Below are positions 23,594 to 32,260 of a stretch of 48,858 nt of DNA, piece by piece (the stretch's first letter is position 1; each line of letters begins with the position of its first letter). The DNA is from JAIBJN01 sp963775625 (GTDB lineage: Bacteria > Actinomycetota > Thermoleophilia > Gaiellales > Gaiellaceae). The stretch spans positions 1 to 48,858 of the forward strand of contig CAVZJM010000007.1 in NCBI GenBank assembly GCA_963775625.1, in the 5' to 3' direction. The notes beneath the pieces were generated by a model that was not told the DNA's origin, ran no database searches, and saw only the letters and a program-made list of their open reading frames with translations. Made by a program: the position numbers and the translations under genes.

Positions 23594-26200
23594 TCAACCC
23601 TCGATCGTGAAGACGGCCTCGGCAGTGGACGGCTGCGTGCCGTCGTCGCCGTCGACCGGATACGCGCGCAGGCGGAGGACGTAGGCGCCCTCGGCGAGGA
23701 TCTTTCCGTCGGGGTCGCGTCCCGTGAGGCCGAATGCATACTGCCCCGGGAGCACGTCGCGAAGACGCGCCAGAACTCCCAACCGGCGGCCGTCGGCGGT
23801 CCACAGCTCGAGCTCGAGCACGCCCACTGGCTCGATCAGCTCGCCGTCGAGCGCCTGGTCGACCCTTCCGGCGCGGAACGCGAGTACGACGGGGGCGCTG
23901 TCGGACGGAGAGAACTGGTGGTGCGAGAGCTGCACGTCGCCGACGAGCGGAGCCAGCTCGGCCTCACGCCGGGCGATCGCCCAGGGGACGCGCACGGACT
24001 GCGCGCCCTCGGCAGAGACGATGACGACGCCGCCGGCTCCCACCGGAGGCTCCTCTCCGCCCGCCGCGACGCCGACGGTCACGTCTTGGGCAGCACCCGG
24101 CTCGAGCGTGAGCTCCGCCGGATCTGCGGAGAAGGCGAGATCGGCCACGGCGCCGTCCGGCAGGAGCCCGAACGACATCGTCAGCGGCCGGCTGGAGACG
24201 TTCCGGACGGTGACGACGCGCACCGCGCTCCAACCGGGCCCCTCGGCGCGCCCGAACGCGAGCGTGGCGGGCTCGACCGCGATCTCGGCGGTCGCGGCGT
24301 GCATCGGGTCGATCAGCCCGCCGCCCTGCGCGGTGACCGGCAGCGCGAGGTTCCCGCGGCGCAGCCGCCCGCCGCTGCCGACGAGCGCGCTCTTCAGGTC
24401 GATCGCGGTGAGGTTCGGCCGCGCCTCCGCGACGAGCGCGGCGGCGCCGGCGACCACGGCGGCGGCGGCGCTCGAGCCCGTGACCGTGGCGAAGCCCTGA
24501 CCTCCTGCGTCCGACGTGGCGAGGCCGACTCCCGGGGCCACCAGGTCCGGCTTGACGCGTCCGTCGAAGGCGACGCCGCCCGAGGAGAACGGCGCGACGT
24601 CCATCAGCGCCGCGTTCGGACGGGCGCGAGCCGCCGAGAGGTCGAGCAGGGCGCCTCCGGCGAGCACGGCCCGGGCGGCCTCGGCCGGGATCGCCACGAC
24701 GGGAATGCTGACGCCGTCCTCGAGGTCGAGCGATGCAGCCGGCAGGCTCGTCCCGGCGACGAGGACGGCTCCTGCGCCGGCCTCCGCCGCGTGGCGGGCC
24801 CGGAGCTCGACGGAGCCCTGGTCGCCCTGCACCACGACCGCCTTGCCCGCGACGAGGCTGACCCCGTTCGTGCCGAAGAAGTCGCCGAGCACGTTCCCGT
24901 CGGCGAGGACGCCCGCGGCCCTGTCGGCCTGAGCCAGAGTCGGCCCGGCGACGGTTGCGACCTCGAAGCGCCTGGCAGTTTCCAGGCCGGGCCCGCCGAG
25001 GATGCGCACCGGCTCGTCCAGCACCGTGTCGGAGCCGACGCGAAGCTCGGCATCGGCCTCGAAGACCTCGCGGCGCGCGTCGAGCGTTCCGACGGCGAGA
25101 GCCTCCGACGCTGCCGCCGGGGCCGCGACCGTGCCGAACCCGAGGCCGGGCCGGCCGTCGTTTCCGACGGGCGCGACGACGAGCGTCCCGAGACGCGTCG
25201 CACCGGCCGTCGCGCGCGCCTCCGGGCTGTCGGCAAAGGCTGCGTAGGGCTGCACGCCTCCGACGAGCGCGATCGCCGCCGCATCCTCGACGTCTCCGTC
25301 GCCGTCCGGGTCGACGGCGCGCTCGAGCCCGGCGAGCAGGAGGTCGCCACGCCCCAGCACCGCCCAGCTGCCCTCGGCCGTCTGCCGCCAGCCCATCACC
25401 CGGATCGGCAGGATCCGCGCGCCCGGCGCGACGCCTGCCAGGCCGGCGGGCCCGTCGTGGCCGACGAGAAGCCCCGCCATGCGGGTCCCGTGCGCCTCGA
25501 GCACGCCCGGCTCGCCGGGCTTCGGCGCCGGCGCTGCGCTCCCGTCGCCGTCGACCACGTCGAAGCCTCGCGAGATGCGGCCGCTCAGGTAGGCGTGCCG
25601 CCGGTCGACGCCGGTGTCGAGGAGCGCGATCGTGACACCGTTTCCGCTGAAGCCGGGCAGCGCGATCTGGGTACCGCGCCCGCCTCCGGGCTGAAAGTCG
25701 CCGCCCGCGACCGTCTCGGCGGTCGGCGCCGCCGGGTAGACCGTGCGGACCGGGAAGACGCCGGCGACGTCGTGCGCCCGCTCGAGCTCGGCCAGAGCTC
25801 GCGGGGAGACGAGCGCCGAGAAGCCGTTGAACGTCCGGGTGAAGACCTGCTCGCGCACGACCCGAACCTGTCGCTCGCGCAGGCCGGCGAGCAGAAGCTG
25901 CTGCGCGCCCTCGGCCGCGGCGTTCCACTCGCGTTGCTGGTCCGCGGTCGGCTGGTCCTCGGCGGAGCCCATTCGGTCGGCGAGCGAGGGCGAGGTGAGG
26001 ACGACGAGCACGCGCTGCCGCGGCTCGGGAGCCGGCTTGGGGCGGTCGCCGAAGACGCCGTGCCAGGCACGCGCCGCGGTGCGCGCGACCGTGTCTCCCG
26101 CGCCCTCGACGGTGCCGGCCAGGACCAGCGTGGTCGCCGCGAGCGCGAGCGCCGCGAGCGCCCCCGTGCGCCGTGCCTCAGGCCGCCGTGGCATACGCAT
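23594..26200 (-). CDS. secreted subtilisin-like (S8) serine peptidase with PA-type insertion
   Basis: An 868-residue protein. After a signal sequence and a propeptide-like region (QRVLVVLTSPSLAD ... VFTRTFNGFSALVSPRALAE, an I9-type inhibitor), the catalytic domain holds Asp195 (LLDTGVD), His237 (EAHGTRMAG) and Ser577 (TGSSAAAA), with oxyanion Asn in PVGNDGRPG. Between His and Ser lies a large insertion with a protease-associated domain (about 385-520). The rest is two or three beta-sandwich domains. The Ser motif GSSAAAA departs from the usual GTSMAAP. The start overlaps tsaD by about 20 bases; ATGs at 26200 and 26194 are both possible. Confidence 0.9.
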   Translation of the reverse strand: MRMPRRPEARRTGALAALALAATTLVLAGTVEGAGDTVARTAARAWHGVFGDRPKPAPEPRQRVLVVLTSPSLADRMGSAEDQPTADQQREWNAAAEGAQQLLLAGLRERQVRVVREQVFTRTFNGFSALVSPRALAELERAHDVAGVFPVRTVYPAAPTAETVAGGDFQPGGGRGTQIALPGFSGNGVTIALLDTGVDRRHAYLSGRISRGFDVVDGDGSAAPAPKPGEPGVLEAHGTRMAGLLVGHDGPAGLAGVAPGARILPIRVMGWRQTAEGSWAVLGRGDLLLAGLERAVDPDGDGDVEDAAAIALVGGVQPYAAFADSPEARATAGATRLGTLVVAPVGNDGRPGLGFGTVAAPAAASEALAVGTLDARREVFEADAELRVGSDTVLDEPVRILGGPGLETARRFEVATVAGPTLAQADRAAGVLADGNVLGDFFGTNGVSLVAGKAVVVQGDQGSVELRARHAAEAGAGAVLVAGTSLPAASLDLEDGVSIPVVAIPAEAARAVLAGGALLDLSAARARPNAALMDVAPFSSGGVAFDGRVKPDLVAPGVGLATSDAGGQGFATVTGSSAAAAVVAGAAALVAEARPNLTAIDLKSALVGSGGRLRRGNLALPVTAQGGGLIDPMHAATAEIAVEPATLAFGRAEGPGWSAVRVVTVRNVSSRPLTMSFGLLPDGAVADLAFSADPAELTLEPGAAQDVTVGVAAGGEEPPVGAGGVVIVSAEGAQSVRVPWAIARREAELAPLVGDVQLSHHQFSPSDSAPVVLAFRAGRVDQALDGELIEPVGVLELELWTADGRRLGVLARLRDVLPGQYAFGLTGRDPDGKILAEGAYVLRLRAYPVDGDDGTQPSTAEAVFTIEG

Positions 26201-27143
26201 CCAACGCAAGATACTCGGGAAACGGGATGGGCAGCGTAAAGCGCGCGGCCGAGGCGATCATGGCTGCGTTATCGGTACAGAGGGCAAGCGGCGCGAGGGC
26301 TGCGTCCGCGAGCGCGTCTCTCAGCTCGGAGTTCGCGGCGACGCCGCCCACGACCGCGATCCGCCTCGCGCCGAGCGCAGCGGCCGCCGCGCGGGTGCGA
26401 TCGACGAGTGCCCGCACGATCGCCCGCTGATAGGAGGCGGCGAGATCGCCGCGCCGGCGCTCCACCTCGCCGGGAGGGAGGTCGCGGACGGCGTAGAGGA
26501 GCGCCGTCTTGAGGCCGGAGAAGGAGAAGTCGAAGCCCGGAACCCGCGCGACCGGGAACGCGTAGGCCTCCGGATCGCCTTCACGGGCGGTGCGGTCGAG
26601 CGCGGCGCCTCCCGGATAGCCGAGTCCGAGCAGGCGGGCGCCCTTGTCGAAGGCCTCGCCGGCCGCGTCGTCGAGCGTCGTCCCGACGAGCTCGTATCCA
26701 GCGTGCGACTGCACGTCGAGGAGCAGGGTGTGGCCTCCGCTGGCGAGCAGGCAGAGAAACGGCGGCTCGAGAGGCTCGGGCTGGAGGAAGAGGGAGGCGA
26801 CATGGCCGTGCAGGTGGTCGACGGGGACCAGGGGCAGACGGCGCGACCAGGCGAGAGCCTTGGCCGCCGAGAGCCCGACGAGCAGCGCTCCGATCAGGCC
26901 GGGCCCGTGGGTGACCGCGACTGTGTCGACGTCGTCGAGCGTCGCCTCGCCCCGCTCGAGCGTCTCGGCGAGCACCGGGGCGGTCAGCTCGAGGTGGCGG
27001 CGGGAGGCGACCTCGGGAACGACGCCCCCGTAGCGCGCGTGCAGCTCGGCCTGAGACGCCACGACGCTCGCCCGCACCCGGCCGTCGTGCGTGACGAGGG
27101 CGGCGGCAGTCTCGTCACACGACGTCTCGAGGCCGAGGATCAC
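26178..27143 (-). CDS. tsaD: tRNA threonylcarbamoyladenosine transferase subunit TsaD
   Basis: A 321-residue ASKHA-fold enzyme that transfers the threonylcarbamoyl group to A37 of ANN-decoding tRNAs, together with TsaB and TsaE. Motifs: LGLETSCDETAAAL at the N-terminus, the metal-binding HLHGH, LASGGHT, and GGVAANSELR. The GTG start at 27143 is used. Genes for all three partner proteins lie just upstream (tsaE-tsaB-rimI-tsaD), so the set forms one operon. Confidence 0.96.
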   Translation of the reverse strand: MILGLETSCDETAAALVTHDGRVRASVVASQAELHARYGGVVPEVASRRHLELTAPVLAETLERGEATLDDVDTVAVTHGPGLIGALLVGLSAAKALAWSRRLPLVPVDHLHGHVASLFLQPEPLEPPFLCLLASGGHTLLLDVQSHAGYELVGTTLDDAAGEAFDKGARLLGLGYPGGAALDRTAREGDPEAYAFPVARVPGFDFSFSGLKTALLYAVRDLPPGEVERRRGDLAASYQRAIVRALVDRTRAAAAALGARRIAVVGGVAANSELRDALADAALAPLALCTDNAAMIASAARFTLPIPFPEYLALDAYATAA

Positions 27144-27182
27144 CCGGGCTCCGCGGCCTCGTCGCTCGCGATCGTCCCCTTC

Positions 27183-27674
27183 TTACCGGCAATCATCCGA
27201 AGCCTCGGGAATCGGGTCCTTCCACATGATCAGGGCGTCCTCGCGGTTGTCCGTGTAGTACCCACGGCGCACGCCGCTCGGCTCGAAGCCGAAGCCCTCG
27301 TACAGGGCGATGGCGCCCTTGTTGGAGGTTCGGACCTCCAGCGTGTAGCCGCGGTGCTCGTCGCCCGCGGTGAGCTCGAAGAGGGCGTCGAGCAGCCGGC
27401 TGGCGATGCCGGAGCGCCGCCGGACGTCGTCGACGGCCACGTTCATGATGTGCCAGGCGTCCACGTAGCGCGAGACGATCAGGTAGGCGGCGAGCCCTCC
27501 CTCCTCCTCGTCAAAGGCGCCCAGGCAGATGGAGGACGGCTTGGCGAGCTCGCCCGCAAACATCGCGCGCGACCAGGGCGTCGGGTACACGCGCTGCTCG
27601 ATCCGCTCGATGTCGGAGAGGTCGCTCAGCGTCAGCCTGCGAATGTCGACCCGAACCCGCTCGACGTCGATCAT
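27183..27674 (-). CDS. rimI: ribosomal protein S18 alanine N-acetyltransferase-like GNAT
   Basis: A 163-residue GNAT enzyme with the RimI pattern: IRRLTLSDLSDIERIEQRVY, TPWSRAMFAGEL, the acetyl-CoA motif VRRRSGIASRLLDALF and NKGAIALYEGFGFEPSGVRR. RimI acetylates the N-terminal Ala of S18. It is embedded between tsaB and tsaD, the standard gene order for this enzyme. Its first bases overlap the end of tsaB by 4. Confidence 0.92.
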   Translation of the reverse strand: MIDVERVRVDIRRLTLSDLSDIERIEQRVYPTPWSRAMFAGELAKPSSICLGAFDEEEGGLAAYLIVSRYVDAWHIMNVAVDDVRRRSGIASRLLDALFELTAGDEHRGYTLEVRTSNKGAIALYEGFGFEPSGVRRGYYTDNREDALIMWKDPIPEASDDCR

Positions 27675-28270
27675 CGGGAGAGCGCCTTCTCGGCGTCGGG
27701 GACACGGAGGTAAATCGGCTCGGCGGCCTCGCCCGGGCCGAACTCCCGCGCCAGGCCCGCGTGGAGCCGCGCCCAGGGGACGTGCTCGGGCGCGTCGTCG
27801 GGCGGGACGACCCCGCCCCTGGCTGCGATCTCGTCGCGGTAGCGAACGGCGCCGTCGCCGACGTAGGCCCGACCGGGCTCGACCCGGAGGCTGGCCGCCG
27901 CGACGCAGGCCGGATCGCCGCCGACGAGCGTGAAGACCTCGTGTCGCCTGGCATCGATGACCGGCACGGCGCCGGGAGCGCCGGCCTCCAGCGCGTCCAG
28001 CGTGGAGACGCCGGCCACGGGGACGCCGAGCGCGACGGAGAGCGTCCGCGCGGTGACGAGGCCCATGCGGAGGCCCGTGTAGCTGCCGGGGCCGGTGCCG
28101 ACCGCGATGCCCTCGACGTCGTCCGACTCGATCCCCGCCTCGTTCAGGAGCTCCTCGGCGTCCTTCAGCACCCGCACGGCCCTGGAGACACGCTCGCCCA
28201 GTACGTCGCCGTCGCGGAGGAGCGCGACGGTCGCGACGTCGGTCGCCGTGTCAAACGCGAGGATCAGCAC
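27671..28270 (-). CDS. tsaB: tRNA threonylcarbamoyladenosine biosynthesis protein TsaB
   Basis: A 199-residue ASKHA-fold partner of TsaD with ILAFDTATDVATVALL at the start and the signature VGTGPGSYTGLRMGLVTART. It bridges TsaD and TsaE in the complex. It overlaps tsaE by 20 bases and rimI by 4. Confidence 0.94.
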   Translation of the reverse strand: MLILAFDTATDVATVALLRDGDVLGERVSRAVRVLKDAEELLNEAGIESDDVEGIAVGTGPGSYTGLRMGLVTARTLSVALGVPVAGVSTLDALEAGAPGAVPVIDARRHEVFTLVGGDPACVAAASLRVEPGRAYVGDGAVRYRDEIAARGGVVPPDDAPEHVPWARLHAGLAREFGPGEAAEPIYLRVPDAEKALSR

Positions 28271-28712
28271 CTGCAGATAGCCGGATTTCCAGGGATTTTT
28301 CGGTGGATTCGAGGGAAATCAGTCTATGCCCCTCCTCATGGTGCCGCAACCGGACGTGCACCCGCGCCGGCGGCAGGAACCCCTCCCCCGCCTCGGGCCA
28401 CTCGACGAAGACGACGGCGTCCTCGAAGTAGCGCTCGAGATCGCCCCACTCCGAGTCGGTCATGCCGTCGAAGCGGTAGAGGTCGAGGTGTGACACGTCG
28501 GGGTCGCCGGGATAGCGGTGCCCGATCGTGTAGGACGGGCTGGTGACCGGGCCGTCGATCCCGAGCGCTCGCGCCGCGCCGCGGACGAAGGTCGTCTTGC
28601 CCGTCCCGAGCTCCCCGGAGACCGCCACGACGTCGCCGGGCTCGAGCTCCCGGGCGACCGCAGCGCCGATGCGCTCGGTCTCCTCGGGCGAGGACGACTC
28701 GAGCTCGACCAT
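28251..28712 (-). CDS. tsaE: tRNA threonylcarbamoyladenosine biosynthesis ATPase TsaE
   Basis: A 153-residue P-loop ATPase with Walker A GELGTGKTT (33-41), the typical SPSYTIGHRY segment and Walker B-like HLDLYRFD. It activates the TsaB-TsaD complex. It starts 9 bases after the end of the uracil-DNA glycosylase gene. Confidence 0.95.
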   Translation of the reverse strand: MVELESSSPEETERIGAAVARELEPGDVVAVSGELGTGKTTFVRGAARALGIDGPVTSPSYTIGHRYPGDPDVSHLDLYRFDGMTDSEWGDLERYFEDAVVFVEWPEAGEGFLPPARVHVRLRHHEEGHRLISLESTEKSLEIRLSAGADPRV

Positions 28713-28721
28713 GTGCCTAGC

Positions 28722-29426
28722 CTAGAACAGCCCGAGCTGCTCGTCCGGCGGCACGGCAGGCAAGGCCGGCGCGGCCGCAGCCGATGCCACCGGGAACTGG
28801 ATTACCTGGGCCTCTGCCGGTTCGACGATCCCGGTCGACCCGGCGAGCAGCTCGGGGATGCGCGCGAAGTCCTCCTCCAGCGTCTTCAGCATCGCAGGCG
28901 TGTAGAGCGCGGCCGCCGGATGGTAGATCGGGTAGAGAGTGACGCTGCGGCCGCCGACCGTTGCTTCCTGCGGGCGGCCGTGGACGCGGGTGATCCCGGT
29001 CGGCTTGCCGGAGAGGAGCTTGGTGGCGAAGTTGCCGAGCGTCGCCACGAGCTTCGGCTGGATCAGCTCGAGCTGGCGGAAGAGGTGGCTCTCGCAGGCC
29101 TCGATCTCGTCGGGCTGCGGGTCGCGGTTCCCGGGCGGGCGGCACTTGAGGACGTTCGCGATGTAGACGTCCCTGCGGGTCAGCCCGATGCCCTCCAGAA
29201 GGCGGTCGAGGAGCTTGCCGGCCGAGCCGACGAACGGGTAGCCCTGCTTGTCCTCGTGGAAGCCCGGCGCCTCGCCGACGAACATGAGGTCGGCGTCCGC
29301 GTCGCCGAAGCCGTAGACGACCTGCGTGCGGCCCTCCGCGAGCCGGCAGCGCGTGCAGGCAGCGGTGTCGGCGGCGTGCGCCTCGAGCGCGGCTCGACGG
29401 CCTAGAGCGTCAGGCTCCGCAGCCAC
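28722..29426 (-). CDS. family 4 uracil-DNA glycosylase (4Fe-4S)
   Basis: A 234-residue enzyme that removes uracil from DNA. The four iron-sulfur ligands are Cys24, Cys27, Cys95 and Cys111, with spacing typical of family 4. The catalytic motif GEAPG is at 51-55, and the leucine-loop motif appears as YPIYHPAAAL. A C-terminal tail rich in Ala/Pro (last 35 residues) ends DEQLGLF, which resembles a beta-clamp-binding peptide (QLxLF). The GTG start overlaps the FmdB gene by 17 bases. Confidence 0.92.
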   Translation of the reverse strand: MAAEPDALGRRAALEAHAADTAACTRCRLAEGRTQVVYGFGDADADLMFVGEAPGFHEDKQGYPFVGSAGKLLDRLLEGIGLTRRDVYIANVLKCRPPGNRDPQPDEIEACESHLFRQLELIQPKLVATLGNFATKLLSGKPTGITRVHGRPQEATVGGRSVTLYPIYHPAAALYTPAMLKTLEEDFARIPELLAGSTGIVEPAEAQVIQFPVASAAAAPALPAVPPDEQLGLF

Positions 29427-29634
29427 AGCTCCCGCCGCAGCAACCGCCGCCGGAGGACATGGGTCCGCCGAAGCTCGGCTGCTCGGCGGTGCCGCCGTGA
29501 GCCGCGAACACGGAAAGCTGGCGGGCGACCTTCGTGGCGCCGCAGTCGGGACAGGGCGGATCGGCCGCGCTCACCCCGACGAGCTCCTCGAAGTGCGACT
29601 CGCACGTCATGCACACGAACTCGTAGATCGGCAT
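29410..29634 (-). CDS. FmdB-family zinc-ribbon protein
   Basis: A 74-residue protein beginning MPIYEFVCMTCESHFE, with zinc-ribbon ligands Cys8, Cys11, Cys28 and Cys31, and a Gly/Cys-rich end (GGGCCGGSCGCGA). FmdB-type zinc ribbons are regulators or accessory proteins of unclear role. The ATG at 29634 gives the family-typical MPIYEF start. It is the first gene of the downstream run to tsaD. Confidence 0.9.
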   Translation of the reverse strand: MPIYEFVCMTCESHFEELVGVSAADPPCPDCGATKVARQLSVFAAHGGTAEQPSFGGPMSSGGGCCGGSCGCGA

Positions 29635-29682
29635 CGCCGACGGAGTGTAGGCAGGTCCCCGGACGCACCGCAACTAGGAGGG

Positions 29683-31140
29683 CTAGGCATCGGTGAGCGT
29701 CGAGGCGATGTACTCCGCCGCCCCCATCGTGGGCAGGTTGGTGTTCGCGCGAGGGATCGTCGGGAAGATCGACGCGTCGGCGACGACCAGCCCGTCGACC
29801 CCGTGGACGCGGCCTGTCGCGTCCACGACGGCGCCCGGATCGTCGGCGGGGCCCATGCGACACGTACCCACAGGATGCCAATAGCCACCGGTGTTCCCGC
29901 GCACCCATCCCTCCAGGTCCGTGATCGGCCCGGGGTCGAGCTCCTCCGCCAGGAACGGGCCCAGGGCGCGCGTGCGCGCCAGACGCCTCGCCAGCTCGAC
30001 CGCCTCCACGAGCACGTCCACGTCGTGGTCGCTCAGAGCGGAGAACGGTTGGTCGACCGTCGGCAGGACGCCCGGGTCGGACGAGCCAAGCCTGACGCGA
30101 CCGACGGAGTCCGACTCCATCACGAAGACATCGAAGGTGACCTCGAGCCGATCTCCGTCCGAGGAGGTGAAGAGCCCGACGAACACATGCGTGTCCCAGT
30201 GATCGTCGCGGCAGAGCCTGCTGCGAGTCTTGAGCATGACGTTCGTGAGGACGTCCGGAACTTCCGCCTCGAGCTTCGCCGTCGGGGCGAAGGTCACGCC
30301 TGCCCAGGGATGCTCGATCAGATCCTGGCCGACGCCAGGCAGGGGAGAGAGCACGGAAATCCCGAGCCGGGCGGCCTCGTCCTCGGGGCCGATCCCACTT
30401 CGCTGCAGGATCGCCGGCGACATGTACGCGCCCGCGGCCAGCACGACCAGGTCCGCGCGCACGCGCTGTTCACTCGCCGCCGTGCGGGCGATGATCGCAG
30501 CCGCGCGCGTTCCCTCGAGCTCGACACGGTCGACCAGAGTCTCGCCCTGAATCCGCAGATTGGGGCGGTCGCGAACAGGGTCGAGGTAGGCGAACGCCGC
30601 GTTCCACCGGACGGCGCCGACCATGTTCTTCGGCACCCGGGCCGCTCCGGGCCCCCAGTCGGGCCCGTTGAGGCCCTCGAGGACGGGCAAGCCGACCTCC
30701 TCGACCGCTTCCAGAAAGGCGGCGTCGAGCGCCTTGAGCTCCTCGAGCCCGGGAACCCGGGTTCGCACCTGAGCCTCTGCCAGATCGAGGTACGCGGTTT
30801 GCTCGTCGAAGCCCCAGCCGAGATTCCCGAGCTCCACCCAGCGAGCATGGTCGCCGGGTGCGGCTCGGACGACGAAGCTGCCGTTGTGGCTGGAGCAGCC
30901 ACCGAGGATTCTTCCGCGTGCGGCATCCCGCCCGCCCGCAAACCCCCAGTCGTGCGATTCCAGGGCCAGTCGGTGGCCGTCGAGCATGTCCTCCGGCCAG
31001 CGACCATCCTCGTGCGGGCCATAGTCGGGCCCTGCTTCGAGAAGAAGGACGGACCGGTCGGGATCCTCCGTGAGCCTCGCGGCCATGACGCAGCCGGCGC
31101 TCCCGCCTCCTACCACGACTGCGTCGAAGGCGTCGGTCAC
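29683..31140 (-). CDS. GMC-family FAD-dependent oxidoreductase
   Basis: A 485-residue flavoenzyme of the choline dehydrogenase/glucose oxidase group. The FAD-binding site is VVGGGSAGCVMAARL (10-24), the GMC signature GGCSSHNGSFVVRA follows, and the C-terminal catalytic segment is WHPVGTCRMGP with the partner Asn in IPRANTNLPTMGAAEYIA. It oxidises an alcohol; the substrate is unknown. It is somewhat shorter than the usual 530-560 residues. The stop of msrA lies 12 bases upstream. Confidence 0.92.
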   Translation of the reverse strand: MTDAFDAVVVGGGSAGCVMAARLTEDPDRSVLLLEAGPDYGPHEDGRWPEDMLDGHRLALESHDWGFAGGRDAARGRILGGCSSHNGSFVVRAAPGDHARWVELGNLGWGFDEQTAYLDLAEAQVRTRVPGLEELKALDAAFLEAVEEVGLPVLEGLNGPDWGPGAARVPKNMVGAVRWNAAFAYLDPVRDRPNLRIQGETLVDRVELEGTRAAAIIARTAASEQRVRADLVVLAAGAYMSPAILQRSGIGPEDEAARLGISVLSPLPGVGQDLIEHPWAGVTFAPTAKLEAEVPDVLTNVMLKTRSRLCRDDHWDTHVFVGLFTSSDGDRLEVTFDVFVMESDSVGRVRLGSSDPGVLPTVDQPFSALSDHDVDVLVEAVELARRLARTRALGPFLAEELDPGPITDLEGWVRGNTGGYWHPVGTCRMGPADDPGAVVDATGRVHGVDGLVVADASIFPTIPRANTNLPTMGAAEYIASTLTDA

Positions 31141-31152
31141 ACGCGCTGGCTC

Positions 31153-31622
31153 CTAGACCAGGCAGCTGGCGCGGCCGCGCTTGACCAGGTACTGCTGGTG
31201 GTACTCCTCGGCGCGCCAGAAGTCCATCGCCGGCTCGATCTCGGTGACCACCGGATTCGTGTGGCGCGTTTGCACCTTGGCCTTCGACGCGAGCGCCTGC
31301 TCCTGCTGCTCGGGCGTGTGGAAGAAGACGACCGAGCGGTACTGGCGACCCACGTCGGGGCCCTGGCGGTTGAGCTGCGTCGGATCGTGGGCCGTACCAG
31401 AACGTGTCCGAGGAGCGTCTCGTAGGAGACCTCGGCGGGGTCGAACTCCACTTGGACGACCTCGACGTGGCCCGTCCGGTCGGTGCAGACCTGCTCGTAG
31501 GTCGGGTTGGGGACGTCGCCGCCCATGTAGCCGACCGCGGCGTCCTTGACGCCGGGCGTGTTGCGGAAGTCCACCTCGACGCCCCAGAAGCAGCCGGCGC
31601 CGAACGTCGCAGTCTCCGTCAC
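31153..31622 (-). pseudogene. msrA: peptide methionine (S)-S-oxide reductase MsrA, frameshifted
   Basis: The first part (GTG at 31622) reads an intact MsrA N-terminus with the catalytic motif GCFWG (Cys11), down to VSYETLLGH. The frame then changes near 31405-31391, and the rest continues as HDPTQLNRQGPDVGRQYRSV through the C-terminal RASCLV with its Cys. Compared with LLxxFWxxHDPT of normal MsrA, the DNA carries one extra G on each side of an FWY triplet, which shifts the frame by two. MsrA reduces S-methionine sulfoxide. Either the gene is broken or the assembly has errors here. The start overlaps the msrB stop (GTGA). Confidence 0.88.
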
Positions 31623-32026
31623 TCCGTCTCTCCTTCCTCGCGCTCGAGGTCGAGCGCGGCCGAGTTGATGCAGTAGCGCAGACCGGTGGGCTGGGGCCCG
31701 TCCGGGAAGACGTGGCCGAGATGGCCGCCGCACGCGGCGCAGTGCACCTCGGTCCGCGGCACGAGCAGGCTCCAGTCCCGCTCGGTCTCGACTGCCTCCG
31801 CCTCGGCCGGCTCGTAGAAGCTCGGCCAGCCGGTGCCCGAGTCGAACTTCGTCTCGGAGCGGAAGAGCTCCGCCCCGCAGCCCCTGCAGCGGTAGACGCC
31901 GGGCTCCTTCGCATCGTGGTACGCACCGGTGAACGCCCGCTCGGTGCCGTGCTCGCGGAGGACCCGGTAGGCCTCGGGCGTCAGCTCCGCCTGCCACTCT
32001 TGCTCGGTCTTCTCGATCTTCTCCAT
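31619..32026 (-). CDS. msrB: peptide methionine (R)-S-oxide reductase MsrB
   Basis: A 135-residue zinc selenoprotein-R-type reductase with the zinc site Cys47, Cys50, Cys96, Cys99, the SGTGWPSFYEP signature, HLGHVFPDG, and catalytic Cys119 in LRYCINSAAL. It repairs R-methionine sulfoxide, complementing MsrA encoded just downstream. A long palindromic element begins about 10 bases before its ATG and must lie in its leader or promoter. Confidence 0.95.
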   Translation of the reverse strand: MEKIEKTEQEWQAELTPEAYRVLREHGTERAFTGAYHDAKEPGVYRCRGCGAELFRSETKFDSGTGWPSFYEPAEAEAVETERDWSLLVPRTEVHCAACGGHLGHVFPDGPQPTGLRYCINSAALDLEREEGETE

Positions 32027-32036
32027 GCTGTAAGGC

Positions 32037-32223
32037 TAGCGAGCAAGGAGGGGCTGACGGAATGTCGCTCGTCGTCGGGGTGCGATGGCTGTTCCGAGGC
32101 AAGGACGCAGGGAGCGTTCGTAGCCGAAGGGCTACGGGCGCGACTGAGGACGCCGTCCTCGGGGCGGCCAGCGCGGCTCGACGACACAGCTGTCATTTCG
32201 TCAGACCCTCCTGAGCTAAGCTA
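32037..32223. repeat. ~187-base imperfect palindrome (hairpin or MITE-like element)
   Basis: The left arm (32037-32125) and the reverse complement of the right arm (32130-32223) align along their whole length. Matches include GGAGGGGCTGACGGAATG vs GGAGGGTCTGACGAAATG (16 of 18), CGTCGTCG vs TCGTCG, and CCGAGG in both. The arms close on CGTAGCC-GAAG-GGCTACG (32119-32136), exactly at the centre. No open frame fits. It fills the gap between divergent msrB and the DUF2520 gene. Confidence 0.75.
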
Positions 32224-32260
32224 TCGAGTGCCCGGTATCCCCACGGAACTGGAGCCCGAG

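Noticed and set aside
23918..26239. 773-codon open frame antisense to the subtilase
   Set aside because: The minus strand encodes a subtilase with an intact triad; the antisense reading has no domain character.
27144..27182. Extra small gene between tsaD and rimI
   Set aside because: Only 39 bases, no start with a ribosome-binding site; it is simply the intercistronic gap.
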